Shown: positions 33,861 through 42,924 of the stretch, in pieces
Position numbering within the stretch: position 1 is the stretch's first letter
Layout: each line of letters begins with the position of its first letter
Origin: Selenihalanaerobacter shriftii
GTDB taxonomy: Bacteria; Bacillota; Halanaerobiia; Halobacteroidales; Acetohalobiaceae
Length of the DNA stretch: 64,000 nt
Assembly: GCF_900167185.1 (NCBI RefSeq)
Contig: NZ_FUWM01000003.1
Coordinates: forward strand, 124,001 to 188,000
Direction: 5' to 3'
Notes under the pieces: model-generated
The model's input: the letters and a program-made list of their open reading frames with translations, nothing else
Databases searched by the model: none
What the model was told of the DNA's origin: nothing
Program-made: the position numbers and the translations under genes

Positions 33861-34754
33861 TCATGATGTACCTTTCGATAAAAAATTAAGTTTAAAATCT
33901 TCTTTTATAGTTGGAGCTGATAAAGCAGTAATTACTAAAACAGCCGTAACAATTTTCAAATCTGTAGGTGCAAAACCTAATCTTAATGCTGTAGTAATTG
34001 CTAAACGATATAGCAATGAACCACCAATAACACTTATAGTAGCTAAAATAATTCTTCGACTGCTAAAAATTACTTCTCCAATAATCACAGAAGCTAAGCC
34101 TATAATAATCATTCCAATTCCCATTCCAACATCAGCAAAACCTTGATATTGAGCTACTAAGGAACCAGATAAGGCTACTAAACCATTAGATAATGCTAAT
34201 CCTAAAATGGTCATTGAATCCGTATTTACTCCCATACTTCGAATCATTTGTGGATTATCTCCGGTTGCTCTCAAAGCTAAACCTAATTCTGTATGCAAGA
34301 ACCAATCAACCATAAACTTTATAACTAAAACTATGACTAAAAAGAATATTCCTGCTTGCCATTCTCCATTTAAGCTTATTGCATCTAATTTAGTTAGGAT
34401 GGTCTCCTGATTAAGTAATGGAATATTAGCTCTACCCATAATTCGTAAATTAATCGAATATAAAGCAGTCATAGTTAAAATTCCTGATAAAAGCCCAGTA
34501 ATCTTTAATTTTGTATTCAAAAAACCAGTAATACTTCCAGCTAATGCTCCAAATAAGACTGCTGCTAATGTAGCAACTATTGGATCTACTCCGTCAATAA
34601 TTAGCTTAGCAGTAATGGCAGCTCCTAAGGGGAAACTCCCATCTACCGTTAAATCCGGAAAATCTAAAATCCTAAATGTTAAATAGACTCCTAAAGCCAT
34701 AACACCATAAACTAGCCCTTGTTCTATTGATCCTAATGCTACACTCAATAGCAT
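33861..34754 (-). CDS. ABC transporter permease (TrpXYZ-type)
   Basis: A 297-residue membrane protein of the branched-chain-amino-acid permease fold, with eight or nine hydrophobic segments. Typical marks are GLVYGVMALGVYLTFRIL, DLTVDGSFPLGAA and LRATGDNPQMIRSMGVN, the last being the ATPase-contact loop. Middle gene of binding protein-permease-ATPase; the ATPase ribosome site begins just after its stop. This permease-ATPase pair with an ABC_sub_bind protein is the known tryptophan/tyrosine import type. Confidence 0.82.
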   Translation of the reverse strand: MLLSVALGSIEQGLVYGVMALGVYLTFRILDFPDLTVDGSFPLGAAITAKLIIDGVDPIVATLAAVLFGALAGSITGFLNTKLKITGLLSGILTMTALYSINLRIMGRANIPLLNQETILTKLDAISLNGEWQAGIFFLVIVLVIKFMVDWFLHTELGLALRATGDNPQMIRSMGVNTDSMTILGLALSNGLVALSGSLVAQYQGFADVGMGIGMIIIGLASVIIGEVIFSSRRIILATISVIGGSLLYRLAITTALRLGFAPTDLKIVTAVLVITALSAPTIKEDFKLNFLSKGTS

Positions 34755-34785
34755 AACCTAACACTCCAATCTGCACTTAATTTAA

Positions 34786-35793
34786 TTATTTATTATTTAA
34801 GACTTCTTTTGCGTTATCTAAAATTTCCTGGGGAATAGATACATTCATCTTTTCGGCTGCATCTTTATTAATAATTAACTCAGTCGTCTTTAAGTACTCA
34901 ATCGGCATCTGCGCTGGATCTGCTCCTTTAATTACTTTAACTGCCATCTCACCAGTCTGCTTTCCTAACTTATAATAATTAATCCCTATAGTTGCTAAAG
35001 CTCCACGCTCAACCATGCCTTCTTCTCCGACAACCAAAGGTAAATCCTCTTCACTTGCTACTTTTACTACAGCTTCTATAGCAGAAGCAACTGTATTATC
35101 TGTAGGAACATAAAATGCATCTACTTTCCCTATTAATGTCTGAGTAGCCTGTAATACATCACTAGTAGTACTAACTGTACCATTTTCTAAATTTAAACCT
35201 AAATCTTTAGCTGCTTTTTCAGCTATTTTAGCCTGAACCACTGAGTTAGTTTCTCCAGCATTATATATAATTCCTATATTTTGAATATTAGGTTTAATCT
35301 TCTTTAGTAATTGTAACTGTTTGCGAACCGGTGTTAAGTCACTAGTTCCTGTTACATTAGTCCCTGGCCTCTTTAAATTCTTAACTAAACCAGCAGCTTT
35401 AGGATCTGTTACCGCTGTAATTAGAATCGGAATGTCTGAAGTAACATTAGCTGCTGCTTGCGCTGTTGGAGTAGCAATAGCCAAAATCATATCTACCTGA
35501 TTATTCTTGAACTGCTTGGCGATAGTTTGAGCTGTAGACATATCTCCTTGGGCATTCTGATAATCATAAACCACATCTTCTCCTTCTTTATAGCCTTGTT
35601 TTGTCAAGGAATCAATAAAACCTTTTCTAGCTGCATCCAAAGCTGGATGTTCTACTATCTGTATAATTCCAATCTTTAATTTATCATTACTTGTTTCTGT
35701 ATCTTTACTCTGTTGACCACAACCTGTTATAACTAAAGCTAATGTCAAAATCAAAACTACAAAAGTCAATCGGTTCCTAACTAAATTTCTCAT
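34786..35793 (-). CDS. TrpX-like tryptophan/tyrosine ABC binding lipoprotein
   Basis: A 335-residue ABC_sub_bind family lipoprotein: lipobox VITGCG (Cys near 25), then IGIIQIVEHPALDAARKGF, the family's opening strand and helix, and AIATPTAQAAANVTSDIPIL, VTDPKAAGLVKN and GTSDLTPV loops. Proven relatives in streptococci bind tryptophan, and others tyrosine. First gene of the operon behind a 240-nt leader ending in a terminator, so uptake is controlled by attenuation. The UAG-rich leader favours tryptophan as substrate, but that is inference. Confidence 0.8.
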   Translation of the reverse strand: MRNLVRNRLTFVVLILTLALVITGCGQQSKDTETSNDKLKIGIIQIVEHPALDAARKGFIDSLTKQGYKEGEDVVYDYQNAQGDMSTAQTIAKQFKNNQVDMILAIATPTAQAAANVTSDIPILITAVTDPKAAGLVKNLKRPGTNVTGTSDLTPVRKQLQLLKKIKPNIQNIGIIYNAGETNSVVQAKIAEKAAKDLGLNLENGTVSTTSDVLQATQTLIGKVDAFYVPTDNTVASAIEAVVKVASEEDLPLVVGEEGMVERGALATIGINYYKLGKQTGEMAVKVIKGADPAQMPIEYLKTTELIINKDAAEKMNVSIPQEILDNAKEVLNNK

Positions 35794-35821
35794 CTACTCT
35801 TCACCTCTTTTAAAATATTTT

Positions 35822-35856
35822 TAAAATAAAAAAAGCACTCCTAGTCGGAGTGCTTT
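35822..35856 (-). terminator. Leader terminator before the TrpX-like gene
   Basis: AAAGCACTCC and GGAGTGCTTT pair around five bases; seven T residues follow on the minus strand. It lies 29 bases before the start codon and about 210 nt after the promoter. Confidence 0.9.
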
Positions 35857-36063
35857 AATATGCATAAATTACCTATATATGCTGCAAATTTCCTATACAA
35901 AAGTATAGATACTAGCACACATAAGTTATCTCCCACTGTAATAACCATTCTACCCTTTTTATTAAACAACTACTAACTCACCTACAAGTTCTACAAACTC
36001 TACATACCTACTAAAACTTACCTTCATCTACTAGTCTACCTGTAAATCATTTAACTTCCTACA
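35822..36063 (-). promoter_or_regulatory. UAG-rich attenuator leader, TRAP-like target
   Basis: Leader of about 240 nt. From +25 to +94 (36038-35970) the RNA carries twelve UAG or GAG triplets; four UAGs start at exact 9-nt intervals (36002, 35993, 35984, 35975). Unlike the neighbourhood, this part is C-poor and nearly without secondary structure. Hairpins follow (CTATAC-TTTT-GTATAG; GCATA-TATGC) and then the terminator. This resembles operators of the tryptophan-sensing RNA-binding protein TRAP; no T-box motif is present. It fills the 322-base gap before luxS. Confidence 0.5.
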
Positions 36064-36069
36064 CTATAA

Positions 36070-36098
36070 ATTATAACTTAATTTTTGTTAAAAGTCAA
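36070..36098 (-). promoter_or_regulatory. Promoter of the TrpXYZ-type operon
   Basis: TTGACT (36098-36093), 17-bp spacer, TATAAT (36075-36070); start near 36063. Confidence 0.85.
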
Positions 36099-36115
36099 TT
36101 GCAATTAATCACTTA

Positions 36116-36553
36116 TTATTTAAACTTTTTTAAAACATCACTAGCATATTCTTTAGCACCAAATAATGAATGATCTCGATAATTACCACATTCTTTAGCA
36201 GTAGTAGCTGGAACTTCTTCAGTTTCTAAAATTTGAGTTAAAGAATCCGTTAATGTATTCTCAACCTTTTCTACTGTAGGCTCACCTACTACTATTAAAT
36301 AAAAACCTGTTCTACATCCCATTGGAGAAATATCAACAATGTTATCTATCTTCTCTCGCATATATCCAGCTAATAGATGTTCTAAAGTATGCATTGGTGC
36401 TGTAGAAATAGCATCTTCATTAGGCTGTCTTAATCTCAAATCATACTTTTGAATAATATCTCCTTTAGGAGTCTCTATTCTACCAGCTTTACGCACATAA
36501 GGAGCCTCAACTTTGGTATGATCTAACTGAAAACTTTCTACTTCAATATCCAT
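36116..36553 (-). CDS. luxS: S-ribosylhomocysteine lyase
   Basis: A 145-residue metalloenzyme that splits S-ribosylhomocysteine to homocysteine and the autoinducer-2 precursor, recycling SAM-derived methyl-cycle products. Metal ligands HTLEHL (H55, H59) and C122 in AKECGNYRDH, and the catalytic cysteine in MGCRTGFY (C80), are all present. The ATG after GGGGAGTG is used; the frame's earlier GTG is inside that site. Overlaps nothing; follows coaBC closely. The MTA/SAH nucleosidase that feeds it is not in the window. Confidence 0.95.
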   Translation of the reverse strand: MDIEVESFQLDHTKVEAPYVRKAGRIETPKGDIIQKYDLRLRQPNEDAISTAPMHTLEHLLAGYMREKIDNIVDISPMGCRTGFYLIVVGEPTVEKVENTLTDSLTQILETEEVPATTAKECGNYRDHSLFGAKEYASDVLKKFK

Positions 36554-36558
36554 CCTGT

Positions 36559-37767
36559 TCACTCCCCTTTTAAATACTGATTAACTTTATCTAATAATCT
36601 AGTAGCTACTTCTCTTTTAGATAAATTAGGTAACTCTACCTCTTCATCTTCACTAATTATTATTACTTGATTAGTGTCAGAAGCAAACCCTGCATCTTTA
36701 GCAGTAATATCATTAGCTACAATTAAATCTATATTTTTCTTTATTAATTTCTCTTTAGCATTAGCTTTTAATTTTTCAGATTCTGCTGCAAATCCTACTA
36801 AAACCTTATCTCCTTTAACCTTTCCTAATTCTGCTAAAATATCTGGATTCCTCTCTAATTTTAGAGTTAAATTAGAGTCACTCTTCTTAATCTTATTACT
36901 TTCTCTAACCTCTGGACGATAATCAGCTACAGCTGCTGCTTTAATAATCACATCTTGACTATCTTCTTCTTTCATAACTGCTTGATACATCTCTTGAGCC
37001 GTCTGAACCTTAATTATTTCAACATTTTGAGGAGCATCCAATGAAGTAGGTGCTGTAACTAAAGTTACTTCTGCACCTCGTTTAGCAGCTTCACTAGCAA
37101 TTTTATATCCCATCTTACCTGTAGAATAATTTCCTATATATCGTACTGGATCTAAGGGCTCTTGAGTACCACCAGCTGTTACTAAAATTTTCTTATCAGC
37201 CAGATCCTCCTCTAATCTTATCTGTTTAGCTAAATAAGTTACTATCTCTTTTGGTTCTGGCAACCTACCTTTTCCTTCTACTCCACAAGCTAAATAACCA
37301 GAAGCTGCTTCAATGATTTGATATCCTAGCTTAGACAATTCTTCTAAATTATCTTGAACTATATGGTTATTATACATATTCTCATTCATTGCTGGAGCTA
37401 AAACTACCGGTGCAGTAGTTGCCATTACAGTGGTGGATAACATATCATCTGCAATACCATTGGCTATCTTACCAATAATATTGGCTGTAGCCGGTGCAAT
37501 TACAAATATATCTGCCTTTTGTGCTAAGGCTATATGCTTAACATCCCACTCTTTAGGTTCTGCAAACATATCAACTATTACTGGATTATGGCTTAAAGAA
37601 CGAAAACTAAGTGGCTGAACAAATTCTGTAGCCGACTTAGTCATAATTACATCTACCTCTGCTCCTAACTTCTTTAGTCTACTTACCACCTCTAAAGACT
37701 TATAAGCAGCAATCCCTCCGGTAACTCCTAATACAATATTTTTATTTTCTAATCTTGTTTTTAACAT
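36559..37767 (-). CDS. coaBC: Bifunctional coenzyme A biosynthesis protein CoaBC
   Basis: A flavoprotein of about 402 residues. The N-terminal CoaC half decarboxylates phosphopantothenoylcysteine (VLGVTGGIAAYKS, ATANIIGKIANGIADDML, PAMNENMY, catalytic cysteine in GYLACGVEGKGRLPEP); the C-terminal CoaB half joins cysteine to phosphopantothenate (GGTQEPLDPVRYIGNYSTG). The start is uncertain between two ATGs 15 bases apart; the inner one has the better GAGTGA site. Directly after rpoZ in the standard order. Confidence 0.93.
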   Translation of the reverse strand: MLKTRLENKNIVLGVTGGIAAYKSLEVVSRLKKLGAEVDVIMTKSATEFVQPLSFRSLSHNPVIVDMFAEPKEWDVKHIALAQKADIFVIAPATANIIGKIANGIADDMLSTTVMATTAPVVLAPAMNENMYNNHIVQDNLEELSKLGYQIIEAASGYLACGVEGKGRLPEPKEIVTYLAKQIRLEEDLADKKILVTAGGTQEPLDPVRYIGNYSTGKMGYKIASEAAKRGAEVTLVTAPTSLDAPQNVEIIKVQTAQEMYQAVMKEEDSQDVIIKAAAVADYRPEVRESNKIKKSDSNLTLKLERNPDILAELGKVKGDKVLVGFAAESEKLKANAKEKLIKKNIDLIVANDITAKDAGFASDTNQVIIISEDEEVELPNLSKREVATRLLDKVNQYLKGE

Positions 37768-37794
37768 ATTATCACTCTTCATATTATTGATTTA

Positions 37795-38007
37795 TTACTT
37801 TTCTTCGTCGTCGACAGGTATATACTTTAATCTATCTGCTAAAATTTCCTCTAAAGCATGTGAAACCGGCTTACTAGCTTTACACTCTATTACTGGTTCT
37901 TCATCATCAGAATTTAATTGTCGACCTCTTTTAGCCGCCTGAATAACTAAAGTATACTCATCATTAGTCTTTTCTAATAATTTATCCACTGGTGGATAAG
38001 CTAACAT
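37795..38007 (-). CDS. rpoZ: RNA polymerase omega subunit
   Basis: A 70-residue protein that stabilises RNA polymerase assembly. YPPVDKLLEKTNDEYTLVI, AAKRGRQL and the C-terminal SHALEEILADRLKYI match the omega pattern. Located between gmk and coaBC as in most Firmicutes, which makes the assignment of such a short protein secure. Confidence 0.93.
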   Translation of the reverse strand: MLAYPPVDKLLEKTNDEYTLVIQAAKRGRQLNSDDEEPVIECKASKPVSHALEEILADRLKYIPVDDEEK

Positions 38008-38032
38008 TCTATATCATCCTCCTTAAAAATAA

Positions 38033-38605
38033 TTAATCTACTTTACATCTTTCAGCAATAATAATAGCTTTTAACTTCTTAACAGCTTTTTCTATTTCAT
38101 CATTAACAATAATATAATCATAATCCTCTACCTTTTTCATTTCCTTACTAGCATTTTCCATTCTAACCTCAATTGATTCTTGACTATCTGTGCCTCTTTT
38201 ATAAATTCTAGACTCCAACTCCTTTAAAGATGGTGGAGCTAAAAAAACAAATACTCCATACTCATATTTTTCTTTAACTTGAGCTGCGCCTTGAATATCT
38301 ATCTCTAAAATCACATCTTGTTCTGTATTTAAAGTTTCTTCTACATAACTCTTTGGTGTACCATAATAATTACCATGTACTTTAGCCCATTCTATTAATT
38401 CATTATTTTCTATCATTTCGCTAAACTTCTCTTTTGAAACAAAGAAATAATCTATTCCGTCCCTTTCTCCAGGACGTGGCTGACGAGTAGTTACAGAAAT
38501 GGAATAGGCTATATCCTGATACTTACCCATCAACGCATCAATTACAGTCCCTTTACCTACTGCTGAGGGACCTGATAATATTAATAATTTTCCTTTCCTA
38601 GCCAT
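38033..38605 (-). CDS. gmk: Guanylate kinase
   Basis: A 190-residue kinase phosphorylating GMP to GDP. P-loop GPSAVGKGTV (residues 12-21), the GMP-site stretch VTTRQPRPGERDGIDYFFV and the lid RIYKRGTDSQESIEVR are intact. Follows remA closely and precedes rpoZ, in the conserved order. Its product also feeds ppGpp and GTP pools, but no synthetase gene is linked here. Confidence 0.95.
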   Translation of the reverse strand: MARKGKLLILSGPSAVGKGTVIDALMGKYQDIAYSISVTTRQPRPGERDGIDYFFVSKEKFSEMIENNELIEWAKVHGNYYGTPKSYVEETLNTEQDVILEIDIQGAAQVKEKYEYGVFVFLAPPSLKELESRIYKRGTDSQESIEVRMENASKEMKKVEDYDYIIVNDEIEKAVKKLKAIIIAERCKVD

Positions 38606-38630
38606 TTATAATTCGCTCCTCCTACTAACT

Positions 38631-38873
38631 TTATTCATCACCTAAACGTTGTGATACAGTTTCTGGTTGAACAGCAGATAAAATGATATGGTCACTATCT
38701 GTAATTACAACTGCTCTAGTTCTTCTGCCATATGTAGCATCAACTAACATTCCTCTATCCCTAGCTTCTTGAATTATCCTTTTAATAGGAGCAGATTCTG
38801 GGCTAACAATAGCAATAATTCGATTAGCAGCTACAATATTACCAAAACCAATATTAATTAATTCAACTTTCAT
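38631..38873 (-). CDS. remA: RemA/DUF370 family DNA-binding regulator
   Basis: An 80-residue protein nearly matching the RemA consensus: [27 protein letters not shown] and [19 protein letters not shown]. In Bacillus RemA activates biofilm-matrix and osmoprotection genes. It forms ring oligomers that bind DNA. Here it keeps the universal clostridial position between yicC and gmk. The target genes in this organism are unknown; an osmotic link would fit a halophile but is speculation. Confidence 0.9.
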   Translation of the reverse strand: MKVELINIGFGNIVAANRIIAIVSPESAPIKRIIQEARDRGMLVDATYGRRTRAVVITDSDHIILSAVQPETVSQRLGDE

Positions 38874-38918
38874 ATCTAAATTCCTCCTTCTATAATTAAA
38901 ACTAAATTATATATTTAA

Positions 38919-39809
38919 TTATTCTATATTTTGTACTTGTTCTCTTATTTTATCCACTTCACTCTTTAAATCAATAATATAACTACTAACTTCAGAATCA
39001 CTTATTTTAGAACCAATTGTATTAATCTCTCTATGCATCTCTTGAGCAATAAAATCCAACTTTCTGCCTACTGGTTTTTCAATATCTAAATCTAATGTTT
39101 CCCTAAATTGCTCTAAATGACTCTTAATCCTTACTATCTCTTCTGTAACGTTACTTTTATCAGCAATTATAGCTACCTCAGTGGTCAATCGTTCTTCTTC
39201 AATCCCAACATCAATATTATTCAATAATTCATTAATTCTATCTTGCAATTTAGCTTTGTGCTCAGTAACCATCTTAGGAATTCTATCTTCTATTTTATTA
39301 ACTAACTCCTTAATCATTTCTAATCTATGTATAAAGTCAGTAAAAAGTTCTTCTCCTTCTCTACTTTTCATTTCTGTCAACTTATTTAAGGCCTCTTGTG
39401 TCACTCTTTTAACTTTAGGCCATATTTCTTCTATATCCTTGTCCACCTCTTCCACTTCTAATATATCAGAAAACTGCAATAATAATCCAACCTCTAATTC
39501 TCCTGCTAAATTAAATTCATTCTGTAAATTCTGTAAGGAATCTATATATTCTTTAGCAATTCCTTTATTAACTTTTACTTTTACTCCTTGCTCTTCTTTA
39601 CTTTTGATCTTTAAAGAGTAATTTACTCTGCCACGACCTATTCCTTCTTTTAAAAGCCCATTAATTTTAGGCTCTAATGCTGATAGTTCATCTGAAATAT
39701 GTAAATAGAGCTTACGATACTTATGGTTAACAGATTTTAATTCAACTATAACACTATCCCCATCAATTTCTAATTGACCTCGACCATAACCGGTCATACT
39801 TCTAATCAT
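38919..39809 (-). CDS. yicC: YicC-family endoribonuclease
   Basis: A 296-residue protein with the family ends: MIRSMTGYGRG at the N-terminus and KLDFIAQEMHREINTIGSKI near the C-terminus, with long helical central regions rich in Glu and Lys. Members are endoribonucleases implicated in small-RNA turnover in E. coli. First gene of the yicC-remA-gmk-rpoZ-coaBC run. The 265-base gap upstream contains only the his terminator and AT-rich sequence. Confidence 0.9.
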   Translation of the reverse strand: MIRSMTGYGRGQLEIDGDSVIVELKSVNHKYRKLYLHISDELSALEPKINGLLKEGIGRGRVNYSLKIKSKEEQGVKVKVNKGIAKEYIDSLQNLQNEFNLAGELEVGLLLQFSDILEVEEVDKDIEEIWPKVKRVTQEALNKLTEMKSREGEELFTDFIHRLEMIKELVNKIEDRIPKMVTEHKAKLQDRINELLNNIDVGIEEERLTTEVAIIADKSNVTEEIVRIKSHLEQFRETLDLDIEKPVGRKLDFIAQEMHREINTIGSKISDSEVSSYIIDLKSEVDKIREQVQNIE

Positions 39810-40016
39810 CTGTATTATTCACCTCTTTTATAAATCACAACTAGTCCTGAAGTAATATTTCTAGATAACGCCTAATATTCCTCTTTAATAATAAAATATC
39901 CCATTTTTTAATAAATTATGAGTCATTTTAGTAATTAAATTAATTTATAAGTATAAATTAATACAGCTATTTATTAATATAACATTCTTTATTAATTAAT
40001 GCAAGAAAAGAAAATT

Positions 40017-40050
40017 AAAAAGGTAACCTTAATATTAAGGCTACCTTTTA
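40017..40050 (-). terminator. Terminator of the histidine operon
   Basis: AAAAGGTA-CCTTAAT pairs with ATTAAGG-TACCTTTT with a single mismatch; TTTTT follows on the minus strand. The interval to yicC shows nothing else. Confidence 0.88.
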
Positions 40051-40074
40051 TCTAATAAATAGAACTATATTTGT

Positions 40075-40791
40075 TTACCTTCCAAATCTATCTGCCAATT
40101 CATCATAAATTTGATTTAAACTAATTTGATGATAATTCAATAATACTAATAAATGGTATACTAAGTCTGATATTTCATAAATAATCTCATCAGTTTCTTC
40201 ATTTTTAGAAGCAATAATTACTTCAGCTGCTTCTTCTCCAATCTTCTTTAAAATTTTGTCTAATCCTTCATCAAATAGATAACAAGTATATGAATCTTCA
40301 ACTGGATTCTGCTTACGGTCTAAAACTACTTGATAAATTTCTTGTAAAATTTGAGGTAACTTGCCTTGATCTACTAATTCGTTCTTTTCTACCGCCTCTG
40401 TTTCGTCTTGATTTTCATATACTTGTTCAGGTTTAAATACTTTCTCATCAATAACCTCAAATTCTGCTTCATCATTTAAACTGCGATAAAAACAAGAGTA
40501 ATAGCCATTATGACAAGCACCACCAGTCTGTTTTGCTTTAATTAATAAAGTATCTCCATCACAATCAGTAGAGATCTCCTCAACTTGTTGATGATGTCCT
40601 GAAGTCTCACCTTTTTTCCATAATTTTTGACGACTCCTACTCCAAAACCAAGTATATCCAGTTGTAATAGTCTTATTTAACGCCTCCTCATTCATATACG
40701 CCATCATTAAGACTTGATCATTATCAACATCTTGAACAATAGCTGGAAGCAAACCATCTTCATTAAATTCTAAGTCTGCTAAATACTTCAT
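40075..40791 (-). CDS. hisIE: Bifunctional phosphoribosyl-AMP cyclohydrolase / phosphoribosyl-ATP pyrophosphatase
   Basis: A 238-residue fusion for steps 2 and 3 of histidine synthesis. HisI part 1-115: [35 protein letters not shown] and [14 protein letters not shown] (zinc and magnesium ligands). An acidic linker with EDQ-rich sequence leads to HisE (about 140-238): LYQ-like helix and [12 protein letters not shown] with [10 protein letters not shown]. The ATG overlaps the hisF stop by four bases. Last his gene. Confidence 0.95.
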   Translation of the reverse strand: MKYLADLEFNEDGLLPAIVQDVDNDQVLMMAYMNEEALNKTITTGYTWFWSRSRQKLWKKGETSGHHQQVEEISTDCDGDTLLIKAKQTGGACHNGYYSCFYRSLNDEAEFEVIDEKVFKPEQVYENQDETEAVEKNELVDQGKLPQILQEIYQVVLDRKQNPVEDSYTCYLFDEGLDKILKKIGEEAAEVIIASKNEETDEIIYEISDLVYHLLVLLNYHQISLNQIYDELADRFGR

Positions 40792-41561
40792 AACCTTACC
40801 ACTACCCCCTCTTCTTTTAAATATTCTTTAACTTCTTTAATTGAATATTCATCAAAATGAAAAATTGAAGCTGCTAAAGCTGCATCGGCTTCTCCTTCAG
40901 TAAAAGCTTTTAGAATATCATTAGGTCCCCCTGCACCTCCCGAAGCAATAACTGGAATATCTAAATTACTAGAAATATCATAATTTAATTGATTATCATA
41001 ACCATCTTTCGTCCCATCTCCATCCATACTAGTCAATAGAATTTCTCCAGCTCCTAGTTCCTCAACTTTTTTAGCCCACTCTAGGGCATTTAATCCAGTT
41101 GGCTTACGTCCTCCATGAATATATACTTCCCATTCTGGATTATCATCTGAACTACCTTCTTTACGCTTTGCATCGATTGCCACTACTATACATTGACTCC
41201 CAAACCTCTTAGCTCCTTTTGCAATTAAATCTGGTTCCTTAACAGCAGCTGAATTAATTGAAATCTTATCCGCTCCCGCTTTTAAAAGTTGCCGCATATC
41301 ATCTATAGTACGAATCCCTCCACCTATAGTAAAAGGAATAAAAACCTCTTCCGATGTCCGCTGAACCACATCAATCATGGTCTCTCTCTTTTCAGACGAC
41401 GCTGTAATATCTAAAAATACTAATTCATCTGCGCCTGCTTTATCATAAAAGGAAGCTAACTCTACTGGATCTCCAGCATCTCTAATATCTACAAAATTAA
41501 CTCCTTTCACTACCCGACCTTTATCTACATCAAGACAAGGGATTATTCGTTTAGCTAACAT
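40788..41561 (-). CDS. hisF: Imidazole glycerol phosphate synthase, cyclase subunit
   Basis: A 257-residue TIM barrel partnered with His[20 protein letters not shown] (catalytic Asp 11), [37 protein letters not shown] (second catalytic Asp) and PVIASGGAG are all present. Adjacent to hisA, with which it shares ancestry. All active-site residues intact. Confidence 0.96.
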   Translation of the reverse strand: MLAKRIIPCLDVDKGRVVKGVNFVDIRDAGDPVELASFYDKAGADELVFLDITASSEKRETMIDVVQRTSEEVFIPFTIGGGIRTIDDMRQLLKAGADKISINSAAVKEPDLIAKGAKRFGSQCIVVAIDAKRKEGSSDDNPEWEVYIHGGRKPTGLNALEWAKKVEELGAGEILLTSMDGDGTKDGYDNQLNYDISSNLDIPVIASGGAGGPNDILKAFTEGEADAALAASIFHFDEYSIKEVKEYLKEEGVVVRL

Positions 41562-41564
41562 AAT

Positions 41565-42290
41565 CTACACCTCCATAACCGCAATTGCTTCTTCTAAATC
41601 TAAACTTTCACTATAGAGTGCCTTTCCAGTAATGACCCCTTTCACTCCAGACTCCTCTATCTTTTGTAATTCTTTAATATCTTTTAACTTAGATACTCCA
41701 CCGGAAGCAATTACATTTAATCCAGTCTCCTCAGCTAATTTTTTAGTACTATCTATATTTAGTCCACTGAGCGTACCATCTTTACTTATATCGGTAAAGA
41801 CAACCCATTCTATCCCTCTAGCTTTCATAGCTTGACCTAGTTCAATAATAGTAGTATTAGAAGTCTCTAACCAACCTTCTGTTGCTACATAACCATCTTT
41901 AGCATCAATCCCTACCACTATTGCTTCTGCACCAAACTTTTCTATAGCAGTTACTACTAAATCGGGGTTTTCTATAGCTGCTGTTCCTATGATGACTCGC
42001 TGCACACCGATGTTTAAATAGTTTTGAATTGTTTCTAAATTTCTAATCCCACCACCTACTTGAACAGGTAAACTAACTTCATTTATTATCTCTGAAATTA
42101 GTTCTAAATTCTGTGGTTTACCATCTAAAGCTCCATCTAAATCAACAATATGTAATCTAGTAGCACCTTTACTAGCCCACAATTTGGCCATCTCCAAAGG
42201 TTCACCATATACTGTCTCTTTTTCAAAATCCCCTTTATATAATCTTACACATTGTCCATTACGAATATCTATTGCTGGAATAACCTCCAT
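41565..42290 (-). CDS. hisA: Phosphoribosylformimino-AICAR-P isomerase
   Basis: A 241-residue TIM barrel catalysing step 4. EVIPAIDIRNGQCVRLYKGD, VDLDGALDG, VQVGGGIRN, GVQRVIIGTAA, VVGIDAKDG, VFTDISKDGTLSG and NVIASGGV appear in order. Start overlaps the hisH stop by one base, and a regular ribosome site lies inside hisH. Confidence 0.96.
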   Translation of the reverse strand: MEVIPAIDIRNGQCVRLYKGDFEKETVYGEPLEMAKLWASKGATRLHIVDLDGALDGKPQNLELISEIINEVSLPVQVGGGIRNLETIQNYLNIGVQRVIIGTAAIENPDLVVTAIEKFGAEAIVVGIDAKDGYVATEGWLETSNTTIIELGQAMKARGIEWVVFTDISKDGTLSGLNIDSTKKLAEETGLNVIASGGVSKLKDIKELQKIEESGVKGVITGKALYSESLDLEEAIAVMEV

Positions 42291-42898
42291 TATATCAACT
42301 CCCCAAAATTACGTAAAATCTGTAGTCCTTCTTTACTGCTCTTTTCCGGATGATACTGTACAGCATATATATTATCCTTTTGGATACTAGACACAAATTC
42401 AATTCCATAATCAGTAGTAGTAGCAATCACTGATTTATCCTCTGGTATAACATAATAAGAATGAACAAAGTATTGAAAGAAATCAGTATCCAAATTTTTA
42501 AATAAATCAGTTTCTTTCTTTATTTCCAGCTGATTCCAACCCATATGAGGAATTTTTTTATCTAGATTATCTGGAAATTTAACTACCTGTCCAGAAATAA
42601 TATCTAAACCTTCCTGTTTTCCCCACTCTTCACTAGTAGAAAAAAGCAAATGCAGACCTAAACAGATTCCTAAGAAAGGAATTTCCTTTTTAACTACTTC
42701 TTTAATTACTTGAATCAATCCTGCAGACTTTAGATTCTCCATAGCATCACCAAAAGCTCCTACTCCTGGCAATACTACACCATCTGCTTTTAATATTTCT
42801 TCAGGATCAGAAGTAATCTGAGCTGTAAAGCCTACTTTCTCAAATCCTTTCTGAACACTACGTAAATTTCCCATACCGTAATCTATAATTTTAATCAT
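42290..42898 (-). CDS. hisH: Imidazole glycerol phosphate synthase, glutaminase subunit
   Basis: A 202-residue class I glutamine amidotransferase giving ammonia to HisF. Catalytic cysteine in PFLGICLGLHLLF, and histidine and glutamate in VQYHPEKSSKEG; IIDYGMGNLRSV at the N-terminus. Between hisB and hisA, the usual HisBHAF order. Confidence 0.96.
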   Translation of the reverse strand: MIKIIDYGMGNLRSVQKGFEKVGFTAQITSDPEEILKADGVVLPGVGAFGDAMENLKSAGLIQVIKEVVKKEIPFLGICLGLHLLFSTSEEWGKQEGLDIISGQVVKFPDNLDKKIPHMGWNQLEIKKETDLFKNLDTDFFQYFVHSYYVIPEDKSVIATTTDYGIEFVSSIQKDNIYAVQYHPEKSSKEGLQILRNFGELI

Positions 42899-42924
42899 AA
42901 ACTCACCTCGTTATCTGTTATCTA

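Noticed and set aside
35822-36063. T-box riboswitch before the TrpX-like gene
   Set aside because: The conserved GGGUGG-NACC-type T-box sequence is absent, and no stem I features were found; the UAG array explains the leader better.
39181-39621. Plus-strand 146-codon frame opposite yicC
   Set aside because: yicC is intact and recognisable; the reverse frame is a Ser/Leu/Ile-rich mirror of its Glu/Lys helices.
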